This document shows positions 1 to 8,537 of a stretch of 64,000 bases of DNA, piece by piece. Every line of letters begins with the position of its first letter. The first letter of the stretch is position 1. The notes beneath the pieces were generated by a model. It did not search any database. It saw only the letters and a program-made list of their open reading frames with translations, and was not told the origin of the DNA. Position numbers and translations under genes: made by a program. Source of the DNA: Bacteriovorax stolpii (GTDB taxonomy: Bacteria > Bdellovibrionota > Bacteriovoracia > Bacteriovoracales > Bacteriovoracaceae); contig CAMCYI010000002.1 of the NCBI GenBank assembly GCA_945883845.1, positions 62,001 to 126,000 of the forward strand, read 5' to 3'.

Positions 1-809
1 TTGACTTCGAGAAAAATCACGTCTTCGTTGTTTCCTAGTTTTTCATCGTCTTTCATGTAGTTCATGCAATTTGCGTCGAGCAGTTCGCAGGAGATCACGG
101 CATCTCGGTGAGACTGAACCGCATTGTAAATTTCCAGATGAGGTTCGTAGTTTTCTTCCCATCGTGGAATGAGCATGAAAACGTAGGTTACGTCATAATT
201 CTCGACCGTTTCAATTTCCACTTCAGTCACGATGCCTAGCTGCCCTTCAGTGCCGATCATCAAGTCAATGGCCTTTTCAAAACGCGGGTACGGGGCATTT
301 TTGAAAGAGCGATAGTAGTCGAAATCTTTTCTGTAAGAGTCGAGATAATCTGATTTTGATTTCAATTCTTCATCGCGCTTAAGTTCAACTTCTTCACCAT
401 TGTAGTTTAGATACTTAAGGCGAACGACTTGCGAGCGCATATTACCGAAAGCAAAACATCTTTCACCAGTACAAGACGTCGCGATTCCCGCAGTGATGAG
501 TGCGAACTGTTCAGTAGGCGATGTCTTAAGGTTTCTACCTTTTGAACGCAGAAATTTCTTCGCTTCTTCCCAGGAGACAGCACCATGGAGAATCATGTTT
601 CCGCTCTCTGTGAGTTTCATGTCCGAGGGCATTTTCGAGAGATCGCAAAGAACGAAATCCTCTTTCCCTGACCATGGCAGGAGGGATTCAATCTTATCGT
701 AAGGAATAACCGTTGAGGTGCGTGATGAAAAATAGAAGCTCGCTTGATGCGTCTTGAGGTGACGAATCAGGTCGTTCTGGGAGTAAAATGTCTTAGAGGT
801 AAACGCCAT
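1..809 (-). CDS. FAD-binding (PCMH-type) oxidase, N-terminal part; 3' end beyond the window
   Basis: An open frame starts at ATG 809 and runs off the left edge without a stop, giving 269 codons of an N-terminal part. Residues about 186-192 read GTEGQLG followed by IVTEVEI, the signature of the FAD_binding_4 domain of GlcD / D-lactate dehydrogenase / alkyl-DHAP synthase-type oxidases. A looser flavin-binding stretch lies at about residues 105-131. Such enzymes oxidise a 2-hydroxy acid or similar substrate using FAD in the cytoplasm or at the inner membrane. The substrate cannot be told because the C-terminal cap domain is missing. It is divergent from the CoA-binding gene that starts at 861. 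Family is fairly sure, specificity unknown. Confidence 0.75.
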   Translation of the reverse strand, partial: MAFTSKTFYSQNDLIRHLKTHQASFYFSSRTSTVIPYDKIESLLPWSGKEDFVLCDLSKMPSDMKLTESGNMILHGAVSWEEAKKFLRSKGRNLKTSPTEQFALITAGIATSCTGERCFAFGNMRSQVVRLKYLNYNGEEVELKRDEELKSKSDYLDSYRKDFDYYRSFKNAPYPRFEKAIDLMIGTEGQLGIVTEVEIETVENYDVTYVFMLIPRWEENYEPHLEIYNAVQSHRDAVISCELLDANCMNYMKDDEKLGNNEDVIFLEV

Positions 810-860
810 GATCACTCGCTTTGTTGTGAATAATGGTAGCCCTTTTTTCAAGGAGAGGCC

Positions 861-1232
861 ATGGAAGTTGTAGCAGTATTAGGAGCGTCAAGTGATCCCA
901 CCCGCTATTCATTCAAGGCCATGAAGATGCTCGAAGAGTACGGGCACAAGGCCATTCCGGTTCATCCTCGTGAAGAAAAAGTCCTGGGCCATGCAGTCTA
1001 CAAGGATATCGGTGCTCTGGTTAAGGCCAGCGAAAAAATCGATACGATTACCGTGTATGTTAACTCAGCTATTTCACAGAAATACGAAGCTGATATTATT
1101 GCCCTGAAACCAAAAAGGGTTATTTTTAATCCCGGTGCAGAAAATCCTGCACTGGAGATGTCTCTCAAGAAAGCTGGAATCAAGGTGGAGGACGCCTGCA
1201 CTCTTGTTCTTTTAAGAACCGATCAATATTAA
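861..1232 (+). CDS. CoA-binding domain protein (YccU family)
   Basis: A 123-residue protein that is a single CoA_binding_2 Rossmann fold, with the nucleotide-binding loop GASSDP at about residues 8-13 and the closing motif NPGAEN in the middle. Family members are small cytoplasmic proteins that bind CoA or NAD-like ligands; no reaction is established. The start has a very good ribosome site (AAGGAGAGG) just before ATG 861. Its last 53 bases overlap the 3' end of the opposing HNH gene, so one of the two C-termini has probably been extended by read-through. Length is typical for the family, so this gene is probably the intact one. Confidence 0.8.
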   Translation: MEVVAVLGASSDPTRYSFKAMKMLEEYGHKAIPVHPREEKVLGHAVYKDIGALVKASEKIDTITVYVNSAISQKYEADIIALKPKRVIFNPGAENPALEMSLKKAGIKVEDACTLVLLRTDQY

Positions 1233-2070
1233 ATTTTGGATTGGCCCTCAGGCGGGCCCTCATTCTGAATCTTTGATTACATTGCTCGCATAGCAGCCTG
1301 ATATTATCGATGGTCGATAGTCCGCCAAGTGCAAACGGCATTCTGTGATCAAAATTTAGATTTTTTAGACTCCCGCAATTCGAACACTTTTTGTCTCTGA
1401 GATACACTTCACGTTTAGTTTTGGAAGAAACTGTTCTTTTTACTTCCGCTGGCGGAGGTGAGGTTCTGGCCTTTGTTTGTTTGAATTTAGTCTTTTCGAT
1501 TTTCTCAACAGCAACAGTTAAGGCGAAGTTTAATACTTCGTCAGTGCTCAAATTCTTACCGGAGAGATTCTTCACTTTTTCGATGAGTTCGAAAGTTTCA
1601 TCAGTAAGGACAATGGCCACTTTCATTTTGTTCTCAGAAACTCGTTTCGTGCTTTCTTTCTGAGGTAAAACATTCCCTGTGATTTCAAAAATTTTCTTTT
1701 CACACTGTTTCTTTGAGAGGCCTTCAACTTCAGAAAGAATTTTTTTTTGCTCGTTTTCATTCTTTGTTGCACTTACCACTTGTGAAATATTCGTGAGAGT
1801 GAGGAGCCCCGACTCAATTTTATGCCCAATCTCAGGTTGATTGCGAAGAATCCTCGCGGCCACTATCCGTCTTTGTGCAGCAGATTCTGAATATCCCAGT
1901 TCGTAAACACAATACATAAAGAGCGAAGAAAACTTTAAATCTGAATATAACTTACGCCGGTCAATTTCTTTCAAATGATGAAGGATGAGAAGAGTTGCTC
2001 TTCTTTCATTGCCAACAAGATTTTTTATATCGGTCAGCAAAGTTTTATTTGTTAAATGAGAAAGTTTCAT
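1180..2070 (-). CDS. HNH endonuclease family protein
   Basis: About 296 residues from ATG 2070; an in-frame TTG at 2079 is a less likely start. The C-terminal part is a clear HNH nuclease: CSNC (C229, C232), a DHR around H242, N256 and CEQC (C261, C264), i.e. two zinc-binding CxxC knuckles around a catalytic His. The N-terminal 200 residues are mostly helical and charged. Residues about 203-212 (TSPPPAEVKR) are encoded by a copy of the window's palindromic repeat. The C-terminus ends ECRRPPP, encoded by DNA that is antisense to the end of the CoA-binding gene, so the tail looks acquired by stop loss. Stand-alone HNH proteins of this layout can be self-spreading or defence nucleases; the role here is unknown. 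Confidence 0.75.
   Translation of the reverse strand: MKLSHLTNKTLLTDIKNLVGNERRATLLILHHLKEIDRRKLYSDLKFSSLFMYCVYELGYSESAAQRRIVAARILRNQPEIGHKIESGLLTLTNISQVVSATKNENEQKKILSEVEGLSKKQCEKKIFEITGNVLPQKESTKRVSENKMKVAIVLTDETFELIEKVKNLSGKNLSTDEVLNFALTVAVEKIEKTKFKQTKARTSPPPAEVKRTVSSKTKREVYLRDKKCSNCGSLKNLNFDHRMPFALGGLSTIDNIRLLCEQCNQRFRMRARLRANPKFNIDRFLKEQECRRPPP
1443..1458. repeat. Palindromic repeat, diverged copy inside the HNH gene
   Basis: CTTCCGCTGGCGGAGG, one base off the inverted symmetry of the two other copies at 2137-2152 and 33254-33269. It is in frame inside the HNH coding sequence, between the helical N-terminal part and the HNH domain. Confidence 0.55.
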
Positions 2071-2136
2071 GTAAATCAATATACGTAAAAGATACGGATA
2101 TTGTCAAGGGGGCTTTTATCGATTTAAATTAATCCG

Positions 2137-2152
2137 CTTCCGCCGGCGGAAG
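2137..2152. repeat. Palindromic repeat, perfect 16-bp copy
   Basis: CTTCCGCCGGCGGAAG is a perfect palindrome located 5 bases after the stop codon of the phosphoesterase gene (minus strand) and upstream of the HNH gene. It can form a GC-rich hairpin but has no following T-run, so it is not a classic terminator. The adjoining GTAA matches the extended arm of the copy at 33251. Confidence 0.65.
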
Positions 2153-2157
2153 TAACA

Positions 2158-3702
2158 TTAATCTTCCAGACATTTGAGTGGTGAGTTCTCGCGAATGTAA
2201 TTTTCCAGCAGGGGCCAGAAGTCTGTACCCGGCAGATATTTTGTATTACGTATGAGATATGTTGAAAGACCTGTGATTTTCATCATGCCGTAAGGAACTT
2301 CAGACGGAAAGGCGAGGGAGTACATCCTGAAGTTTTTGATTGTTGAGCCGTGAACGCGTGCATCTTTGATCTTATGTCTTTCAGGATTATATTTCACGAG
2401 ATCACGGCCTTCACGCGCCTGAAGTCCATCCATCGTCATCGCAATAAAACTCGCTGATGATGAATTCAGGAACTTAATGACCTGCTTGAGGATAAAACCA
2501 TTAACTTTCGCTCTGGCGACGGTCCATCCTTTGTCGCCCCATTTTCTGAAGTGGGGGAAGTTATCGATAATATCTCCGAAGCGGATCGGCCCCGGTGCAA
2601 TTTCTTCACCCTGGAAAATATCAAACTGCATTGAGACGTCTGCATTTGCAGATTCACGCATTAGTCGCGCCATATGGCCTGACCAGCAAGATTTCTGGTT
2701 TCGATCGATGCCGTTGTAATTCCCATTCAGCACGATTTCGGTTGTGCCGATGACTTCATCCCAATTGCGACCGAAGTATTGCTCCCTGTTAATGAATGCT
2801 TCACCAACGAAGTTTTCAACTTCAGGATGAGACTCCACTTTGTCGTTGATTTCGAATTGTTCATAGCTAATGAGCTCTGAATCGTTTTTGCCTTTGAGGT
2901 CCATGATGATTTTCCCGACAACGCCACCGTGGGCACCGGCCTGAACGACAGGGACGAGTTTCCCTCTGAGGTTCTCTACCATTTCCGGTTCACGCATCCG
3001 GAAGTGGTCATGGCCACCGACGACAAGACCAAGGCTCAGAGTATTTCTGGCGAGAGTCATGTCTTTATTGATTCCTGTATGAGTAAGAGCGATGAGAAAA
3101 TCAACTCCATCGCGTTGAGCTTTCTCGGCTTCAATGATGCCGATGTTGTGTGAAGGTGCAATGAAACCAAGAGGGCGGAGTGGATATTGAAAATGAATTT
3201 CCTGTGTCGTGAGACCGAAGACCCGGACTTTCATGCCAGCAAGATTGTAATCAAGATGGTCCGGCATGAGTTGCGAAAGTCCCATGAGAGTTTTGCCCAT
3301 GAGGTTCGCTGAAAGAATCGGTGTTTTTAGTTTGGCATCGATGATTTGTTGCTTGAGTGCGCTTCCGCCAAGGATGTAATCGTGATTACCGAGAACAGTC
3401 GCATCGATACCGAGAAAATCTAGAGCGCGCAAAGAATCTGTGCCCTGATTGGAAAAGAAAAACGATGAACCTTCTCCAAAGTCGCCGCCATCGAGATAAA
3501 GAGTTTCGATTCCTTTGGCGCGGGCCTCGGCCTTGAGACGATCTACGACGGTGCGAATTTTTGCATAACCACCAATTCCGCCGCGGGTTCCGTTGAAATA
3601 CGAGTGAAGGTCATTGGTGTGGATGATCTGGAGAAGTTTTGCCTCAGCACTTTGAGCGAGGATCAAAGTAGAAAAAAGGGCGAAAAAAGCGATATTTTTC
3701 AT
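2158..3702 (-). CDS. Secreted 5'-nucleotidase / UshA-family metallophosphoesterase
   Basis: A 514-residue protein with a signal peptide (residues 1 to about 21, ending AEA). A calcineurin-like metallophosphatase domain follows, with the dinuclear-metal motifs HTNDLH (about 29-34), DGGDF, GNHDY, THTG and GGHDH, then a 5'-nucleotidase C-terminal substrate domain. This is the usual UshA/CpdB layout: periplasmic hydrolysis of nucleotides or related phosphoesters to nucleoside and phosphate. Length matches bacterial UshA-type enzymes (about 520-550). It is divergent from the RlhA-like gene and followed closely by the palindromic repeat. The exact substrate (5'-nucleotides, UDP-sugars, cyclic nucleotides) cannot be read from the sequence. 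Confidence 0.88.
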   Translation of the reverse strand: MKNIAFFALFSTLILAQSAEAKLLQIIHTNDLHSYFNGTRGGIGGYAKIRTVVDRLKAEARAKGIETLYLDGGDFGEGSSFFFSNQGTDSLRALDFLGIDATVLGNHDYILGGSALKQQIIDAKLKTPILSANLMGKTLMGLSQLMPDHLDYNLAGMKVRVFGLTTQEIHFQYPLRPLGFIAPSHNIGIIEAEKAQRDGVDFLIALTHTGINKDMTLARNTLSLGLVVGGHDHFRMREPEMVENLRGKLVPVVQAGAHGGVVGKIIMDLKGKNDSELISYEQFEINDKVESHPEVENFVGEAFINREQYFGRNWDEVIGTTEIVLNGNYNGIDRNQKSCWSGHMARLMRESANADVSMQFDIFQGEEIAPGPIRFGDIIDNFPHFRKWGDKGWTVARAKVNGFILKQVIKFLNSSSASFIAMTMDGLQAREGRDLVKYNPERHKIKDARVHGSTIKNFRMYSLAFPSEVPYGMMKITGLSTYLIRNTKYLPGTDFWPLLENYIRENSPLKCLED

Positions 3703-3814
3703 GTGTCATCCGTGAATGAAGAGTGAGGAGGTCGTTCTTTCATTAGAACAGAGGTCCGCGAGGCAAAAAAGGATGTAAAAATTGCCATTAGATGAGGACT
3801 GATGGAGAGGTCCA

Positions 3815-3844
3815 ATGCTAAATATCGAACCCTATGAAATCTGA
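3815..3844 (+). other. Possible 9-codon leader ORF overlapping the RlhA start
   Basis: A good ribosome site (GGAGAGG) precedes ATG 3815, which opens the nine-codon frame MLNIEPYEI and stops at 3844, 11 bases past the ATG of the downstream gene. The downstream ATG at 3834 has no ribosome site of its own, so coupled translation is plausible. This is inference from spacing only. Confidence 0.3.
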
Positions 3845-6293
3845 ACTCCTCCTTCCCGTCGGCAACATGGAAATGTGTTTGGCCGCAGTGCATCACGGCG
3901 CTGACGCCATCTATGTCGGCGTGCCGTTTTTTAATGCGCGGGGTAGAAGCACGGATTTGTCCCTGGCAGAACTTAAGGAGATGATCGATCTCTGTCACCT
4001 CTATGGTGTTAAGGTGAACCTTGCTTTCAATGTGGTGATCTTCCAGGATGAGTTTCCGAAAGTGATCGAGCTTCTGAAACAAATTCTTCCGCTCAATCCG
4101 GATGCATTCATCGTTCAGGATCTGGGTCTCGCTAAACTCATCAGGCAGATGGCACCTGGGCAGAGAATCCACGCCTCCACGCAAATGACGGTCACAAACG
4201 CCGATGCCATTCGTCTCACAGAAGACCTGGGCATTGATCGATTTGTTCTGGGAAGAGAAAACTCTCTCAACGAAATAAAACTCATCCGTGAGCAGACAGA
4301 TAAAGAACTCGAAGTCTTTGTTCATGGAGCTCTTTGTGTTGCATACTCCGGCCAGTGCTTTACTTCTGAATCTATCGGAGGAAGAAGTGCAAACCGTGGA
4401 CAATGTGCCCAGAGCTGCAGACTTCCATACGAGTTGTATGTTGATGGTGAGAAGAAAGATCTCGGCGATAAAAAATATCTCGTTTCACCAAAAGACCTGA
4501 TGGGCATTGAAGAAGTTCCTGCCCTGAGAGATCTTGGTGTGAATTCATTTAAAGTGGAAGGCCGTCTCAAAACTCCGGAGTATGTGGCCTCAGCGGCCCA
4601 GAACTATCGCGAAGTTCTTGATGGCGCTCCCCTGAACCTCGAGACAAGAACAAGAAATCTCTCAACTACTTATTCCCGCGGATTTTTCACCGGCTGGTTC
4701 AAGGGTGTTGATCATCAACAGCTCGTAGATGCAACTTTCAGTGCTCACCGTGGACTGCTGTTAGGAGAGATCAAAGAGATCAAGCATAAAAAAATTATTA
4801 TCGAGACCCGCGAGAAACTTGAAGCGGGGATGGGTCTCCTTCTCGTTGATAAAGAAGAGTCAGGATCAAAAATTTTCGCCGTTCAGAGAATGGGACAAAA
4901 TATTGAAGTTGAACTTGTGAATAAAACACTTATGCTGAAAAAAGGCATGAAAGTTTATTTAAATTCTCACGAAGGTAAAGATCGTGAGTATCAGAGAAAC
5001 TGGAAGTCACGCGAGCATCAGAAAAAGATTCCACTCAAGATGATCGTCCAGGGCATAAATCGTGAACCGCTTCTTGTGAAAATCACTGATCCCGAAGGCA
5101 GAGAAGTCTACGCTCAGACAGTAAATGCCCTCGGAGAAGCGAGCAACCGCCCCCTCACTGAAGATTTCATTAAAACCGAACTCTCTTCGCTCGGAACAAC
5201 AGTTTACGAACTCGAATCATTTGATTGTTTCATCGATCAGAACGTTTATGTTCATCACAAAGAGATCAAGGAAGTCAGACGCGAGCTGGTAGAAAAAATG
5301 AATCAGGCAAGAATTGCCAGACCTGTAAAAGAATTTCATGAACCGAAACTTGAAATCTCAAAACGTGGGCCCGTGAGTGAAGCAAAACTCAATATTCTTC
5401 TCCGGAACATGGAGCAGGTGGAAGCTCTTCGCAACAATTTCAGATCTCTTGAAAATAAAGCGTCCTCAATTAGAAGTGTCATCCTCGATTTTGAATTCGG
5501 ACAGGACTATCTCCCGTCAGTTCAGATCCTGAAAGAGATGAACATCAATGTTGGAATTGCTACGACCCGGATTCTCAAACCTCAGGAATATCACAATCTC
5601 AAAATTCTCCAGCGAGCACTTCCGGACTTTATCCTCGTGAGAAATTTAGGCGCTCTGGAATATCTTCGTCGTGAAACGAAAATTCCTCTCATTGGTGATT
5701 TCTCACTCAACGTTACCAATGCTTTCTCGTTGGAATATCTTGGCAATAAAGGTCTCGAAACGATCAACGTTTCCTACGACCTGAACCAGAATCAGCTGCT
5801 TGACATGGTAGCTGCCGGAGACCCCGCAAAAATCGAAGTCACCCTTCATCAATACATGCCTGAATTTCACATGGAGCATTGCGTGTTTGCTGCCTTCCTT
5901 TCCAAGGGCAGCTCTTTCCGTGACTGCGGAAAGCCTTGTGAAAAGCATGCCGTGAAATTAAAAGATCCTTATGGACACTGGCACCATCTCACAGCAGATC
6001 AGGAATGCCGGAATACTTTTTTCAAGGCCACACCTCAGTCAGCAGGTTTTCTGGTGACTCAACTTAAGGAAAAAGGCATTAAGTCTTTCCGGGTGGAAGC
6101 ACTTCACGAAAATGCAACTGAGCTTTTAAAAAAAATCTTCACTTATCTCTCGCTGATCCGCGGTGAAATGACCGCTGAAGAAGCTGTTAAGGCCCTGAGT
6201 GTCCTGGAAACCTACGGATTGGGCGCCGGCCAGTTGAACAAAACCGATTCTTACCGCGATCGCAAGAAAGAAGATTCTCATTCCCATTCGTGA
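3834..6293 (+). CDS. rlhA: U32 family protein, RlhA-like (23S rRNA hydroxylation)
   Basis: An 819-residue U32 'peptidase' family protein. The signature region at about 160-200 carries four cysteines (C168, C175, C191, C195) in FVHGALCVAYSGQC ... RGQCAQSC, the ligands of the iron-sulfur cluster in this family. The C-terminal part holds a second cysteine group (around CVFAAFLSKGSSFRDCGKPC) and the HHLTADQEC stretch seen in long U32 proteins such as E. coli RlhA (YdcP), which hydroxylates C2501 of 23S rRNA. It is longer than E. coli RlhA (about 650). The long two-part architecture is what separates it from the shorter TrhP-type protein at 30773. Function is inferred from family; the kup gene follows after 38 bases. 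Confidence 0.7.
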   Translation: MKSELLLPVGNMEMCLAAVHHGADAIYVGVPFFNARGRSTDLSLAELKEMIDLCHLYGVKVNLAFNVVIFQDEFPKVIELLKQILPLNPDAFIVQDLGLAKLIRQMAPGQRIHASTQMTVTNADAIRLTEDLGIDRFVLGRENSLNEIKLIREQTDKELEVFVHGALCVAYSGQCFTSESIGGRSANRGQCAQSCRLPYELYVDGEKKDLGDKKYLVSPKDLMGIEEVPALRDLGVNSFKVEGRLKTPEYVASAAQNYREVLDGAPLNLETRTRNLSTTYSRGFFTGWFKGVDHQQLVDATFSAHRGLLLGEIKEIKHKKIIIETREKLEAGMGLLLVDKEESGSKIFAVQRMGQNIEVELVNKTLMLKKGMKVYLNSHEGKDREYQRNWKSREHQKKIPLKMIVQGINREPLLVKITDPEGREVYAQTVNALGEASNRPLTEDFIKTELSSLGTTVYELESFDCFIDQNVYVHHKEIKEVRRELVEKMNQARIARPVKEFHEPKLEISKRGPVSEAKLNILLRNMEQVEALRNNFRSLENKASSIRSVILDFEFGQDYLPSVQILKEMNINVGIATTRILKPQEYHNLKILQRALPDFILVRNLGALEYLRRETKIPLIGDFSLNVTNAFSLEYLGNKGLETINVSYDLNQNQLLDMVAAGDPAKIEVTLHQYMPEFHMEHCVFAAFLSKGSSFRDCGKPCEKHAVKLKDPYGHWHHLTADQECRNTFFKATPQSAGFLVTQLKEKGIKSFRVEALHENATELLKKIFTYLSLIRGEMTAEEAVKALSVLETYGLGAGQLNKTDSYRDRKKEDSHSHS

Positions 6294-6296
6294 CAT

Positions 6297-6321
6297 GGTA
6301 AAAAGAGAGCATCTCTTTACC
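6297..6321. other. Imperfect hairpin between rlhA and kup
   Basis: GGTAAA-AGAGA pairs with TCTCTTTACC with one bulged A. There is no T-run after it, and it lies 10 bases ahead of the kup start, which itself has no clear ribosome site. It could be an mRNA structure affecting kup translation. Confidence 0.35.
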
Positions 6322-6331
6322 GGGCATTTTC

Positions 6332-8215
6332 ATGAAGGCCAATTCGGCTGATCCAAAATATCGTGCAGCTCTTACCTTCGGCGCTCTCGGTGTCGTGTAT
6401 GGTGACATTGGTACAAGTCCACTCTATGCGCTGAAAGAATCTTTTCATGCTCATCACAACCTTAGTGTGACGGCACCAAACATCTACGGCATTCTTTCTC
6501 TCATTTTCTGGTCATTGGTTTTAGTGGTATCCGTGAAATATCTCGTCTTTATCATTCGCGCAGATAACCATGGGGAAGGGGGAGTTCTCGCTCTCACGGC
6601 CCTTATTTCAAGCTACTCAGATAAATCTCCGAAGGCACTCAAGATTCTCACTCTTATGGGAATTTTCGGTACGGCCCTATTGTATGGTGATGGCATGATC
6701 ACGCCGGCGATTTCCGTTCTTTCTGCGGTGGAGGGGTTAGAGATTGTTACACCGGTACTTCATCCTTATATTATCCCCATTACGATCGCGATCATCATTG
6801 GTCTCTTCTCGATCCAGAAACATGGAACGAGTGTTGTCGGAAAAGTTTTCGGACCGATTACACTTCTCTGGTTCATTATCCTCGCCGTCCTAGGTATCTC
6901 AAAAATTATTGAGCATCCGGAAATCCTCAATGCGATGAACCCGATGCATGCTTTTACTTTCTTCAAACTCAATCAGTGGAATGGCTTCGTTGTTCTTGGT
7001 TCCGTTTTCCTCGTTGTGACCGGTGGAGAAGCTTTGTATTCTGACCTCGGGCATTTCGGAAAGTCCCCGATTCGTCTCGCGTGGTTCATCATAGTTCTTC
7101 CGGCGTTAGTTCTGAATTACTTCGGCCAGGGTGCTATGCTTTTGCATCATCCACTTAATATTAAGAATCCTTTCTACCTCATGGCGCCTGACTGGGCATT
7201 GATCCCTCTCATTATCCTCGCTACGTTTTCTACTGTGATAGCTTCTCAGGCCCTCATCACGGGAGTGTTTTCCATCACCATGCAGGCAGTACAGCTTCAG
7301 TACGTTCCACGTGTGCGCATTAAGCACACATCGAATGCGGAGAAAGGTCAGATCTATGTGGGAAGTGTGAATTGGGTTCTGATGATCTCGTGTATCCTTC
7401 TCGTCCTGGCATTCAGGTCATCGAGCAATCTTGCTGCTGCTTACGGTATTGCTGTGACAACAACGATGGTGATCACAACGGTACTTTTCTATTTCTTCGC
7501 CCGTCACGAATGGAAATGGAATCCCCTTGTGGCCGGAAGCATTTGCGGATTTTTTCTTCTGATAGAGGGTTCCTTCTGGAGTGCAAACTTACTTAAGATT
7601 CTTCACGGCGGATGGTTTCCGCTCGTCATTGGCGTCATCATTTTCACAGTGATGACGACCTGGCACAAAGGTCGCGAGCTTGTTTCTGGCAGAATGGTGG
7701 GCAGGATCAGGCCACTACCGGTTTTCCTCGAGGAAATCCGTCAGAGTGGTATTCAGCGCGTTCCAGGTGTTGCCGTCTATATGTCCGGCCATCCGGACTA
7801 TATTCCTTTCACCCTGCAAAGTACTGTCGAGCGTTACAAATGCATGCATGAGCACGTTCTTTTGATCTCTGTCACTACTCTTGATTACCCGCACGTTCCG
7901 AAATCAAACCGCATGCGTTTCCAGAATGTCGGCCCTCAGGTTTATCGTGGAATCATTCAGTACGGCTTTATGGATTTTCCCGATGTGCCGCAAGAACTCG
8001 AAGGTGTTCTCCTCGATAAAGGTGTCGTTTTCAAGTCCATGAAGGCCACATTCTTCCTCGGTCGCGAACACATTCTGGCCTCCCGTGAAAAAGGCATGGC
8101 GCTATGGCGCGAGAAGCTGTTTTCTTTCATGAGCAAGAACTCACAATCCGCTGTTTCATTCTTTAAACTTCCTCGCTCCCGCGTCGTAGAAATTGGCTCG
8201 ATGATTGAGATTTAA
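6332..8215 (+). CDS. kup: Kup-family potassium uptake protein
   Basis: A 627-residue integral membrane protein matching the KUP/HAK/KT family from end to end, with the family-typical GVVYGDIGTSPLYALKE at about 18-34, RADNHGEGG near residue 80, and about 12 hydrophobic segments up to residue 430, then a cytoplasmic C-terminal domain. It imports K+ with protons across the inner membrane. Length equals E. coli Kup (622). No Shine-Dalgarno is visible at ATG 6332, but there is no better start because conserved sequence begins within 15 residues. It follows the RlhA-like gene by 38 bases and may be co-transcribed with it. Confidence 0.93.
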   Translation: MKANSADPKYRAALTFGALGVVYGDIGTSPLYALKESFHAHHNLSVTAPNIYGILSLIFWSLVLVVSVKYLVFIIRADNHGEGGVLALTALISSYSDKSPKALKILTLMGIFGTALLYGDGMITPAISVLSAVEGLEIVTPVLHPYIIPITIAIIIGLFSIQKHGTSVVGKVFGPITLLWFIILAVLGISKIIEHPEILNAMNPMHAFTFFKLNQWNGFVVLGSVFLVVTGGEALYSDLGHFGKSPIRLAWFIIVLPALVLNYFGQGAMLLHHPLNIKNPFYLMAPDWALIPLIILATFSTVIASQALITGVFSITMQAVQLQYVPRVRIKHTSNAEKGQIYVGSVNWVLMISCILLVLAFRSSSNLAAAYGIAVTTTMVITTVLFYFFARHEWKWNPLVAGSICGFFLLIEGSFWSANLLKILHGGWFPLVIGVIIFTVMTTWHKGRELVSGRMVGRIRPLPVFLEEIRQSGIQRVPGVAVYMSGHPDYIPFTLQSTVERYKCMHEHVLLISVTTLDYPHVPKSNRMRFQNVGPQVYRGIIQYGFMDFPDVPQELEGVLLDKGVVFKSMKATFFLGREHILASREKGMALWREKLFSFMSKNSQSAVSFFKLPRSRVVEIGSMIEI

Positions 8216-8223
8216 TGTATAAT
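8193..8223 (+). promoter_or_regulatory. Possible promoter for the small secreted protein at 8250
   Basis: TATAAT at 8218-8223 is a perfect -10 hexamer located 26 bases before the start codon. The best -35 candidate is TTGGCT at 8193-8198, with a long 19-base spacer, inside the end of kup. Confidence 0.35.
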
Positions 8224-8249
8224 CATTAAGTACATTCAAAGGAGTTCTC

Positions 8250-8537
8250 ATGAAATGTTTATTGATGAGTTTAGTCGCCGTTTGTTTTGCTGGAAGTGTT
8301 TTTGCAGCTCCGAACGTCAAGATCACTTCATTTACATACCCAGCTCAAGGGCAGGTTTACGCTGAACTCTGCGGACTGGTTGAAGGTGCTGAAAGCTCTC
8401 CGACTTTTGTACGCGTAACTGTCGACCATAAAAGCAACAGGCCTGGAATCTACAATGCGATTGCAGGAAAAGACGGAAAGTTTTGTACGACTGTGATTAC
8501 TTATCGCGGGACTGCTGAAGCCGTCGTCATGGAGTAA
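8250..8537 (+). CDS. Small secreted protein of unknown function
   Basis: 95 residues with a clear signal peptide (MKCLLMSLVAVCFAGSVFA, cut before about residue 20) and a mature part of about 75 residues holding two cysteines (C41, C79) that could form a disulfide in the periplasm. The ribosome site AAGGAG is strong and well spaced before ATG 8250, and a TATAAT box lies just upstream. The 3' end overlaps the convergent rluE gene by 11 bases. No family recognised. Confidence 0.7.
   Translation: MKCLLMSLVAVCFAGSVFAAPNVKITSFTYPAQGQVYAELCGLVEGAESSPTFVRVTVDHKSNRPGIYNAIAGKDGKFCTTVITYRGTAEAVVME

Noticed and set aside
2137..2152. Palindrome as an ordinary intrinsic terminator
   Set aside because: No T-run follows on either strand and a copy lies in a coding region.
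3699..4403. A 234-codon minus-strand frame
   Set aside because: Antisense shadow of the RlhA-like gene, no family pattern, and its end would run into the phosphoesterase start.
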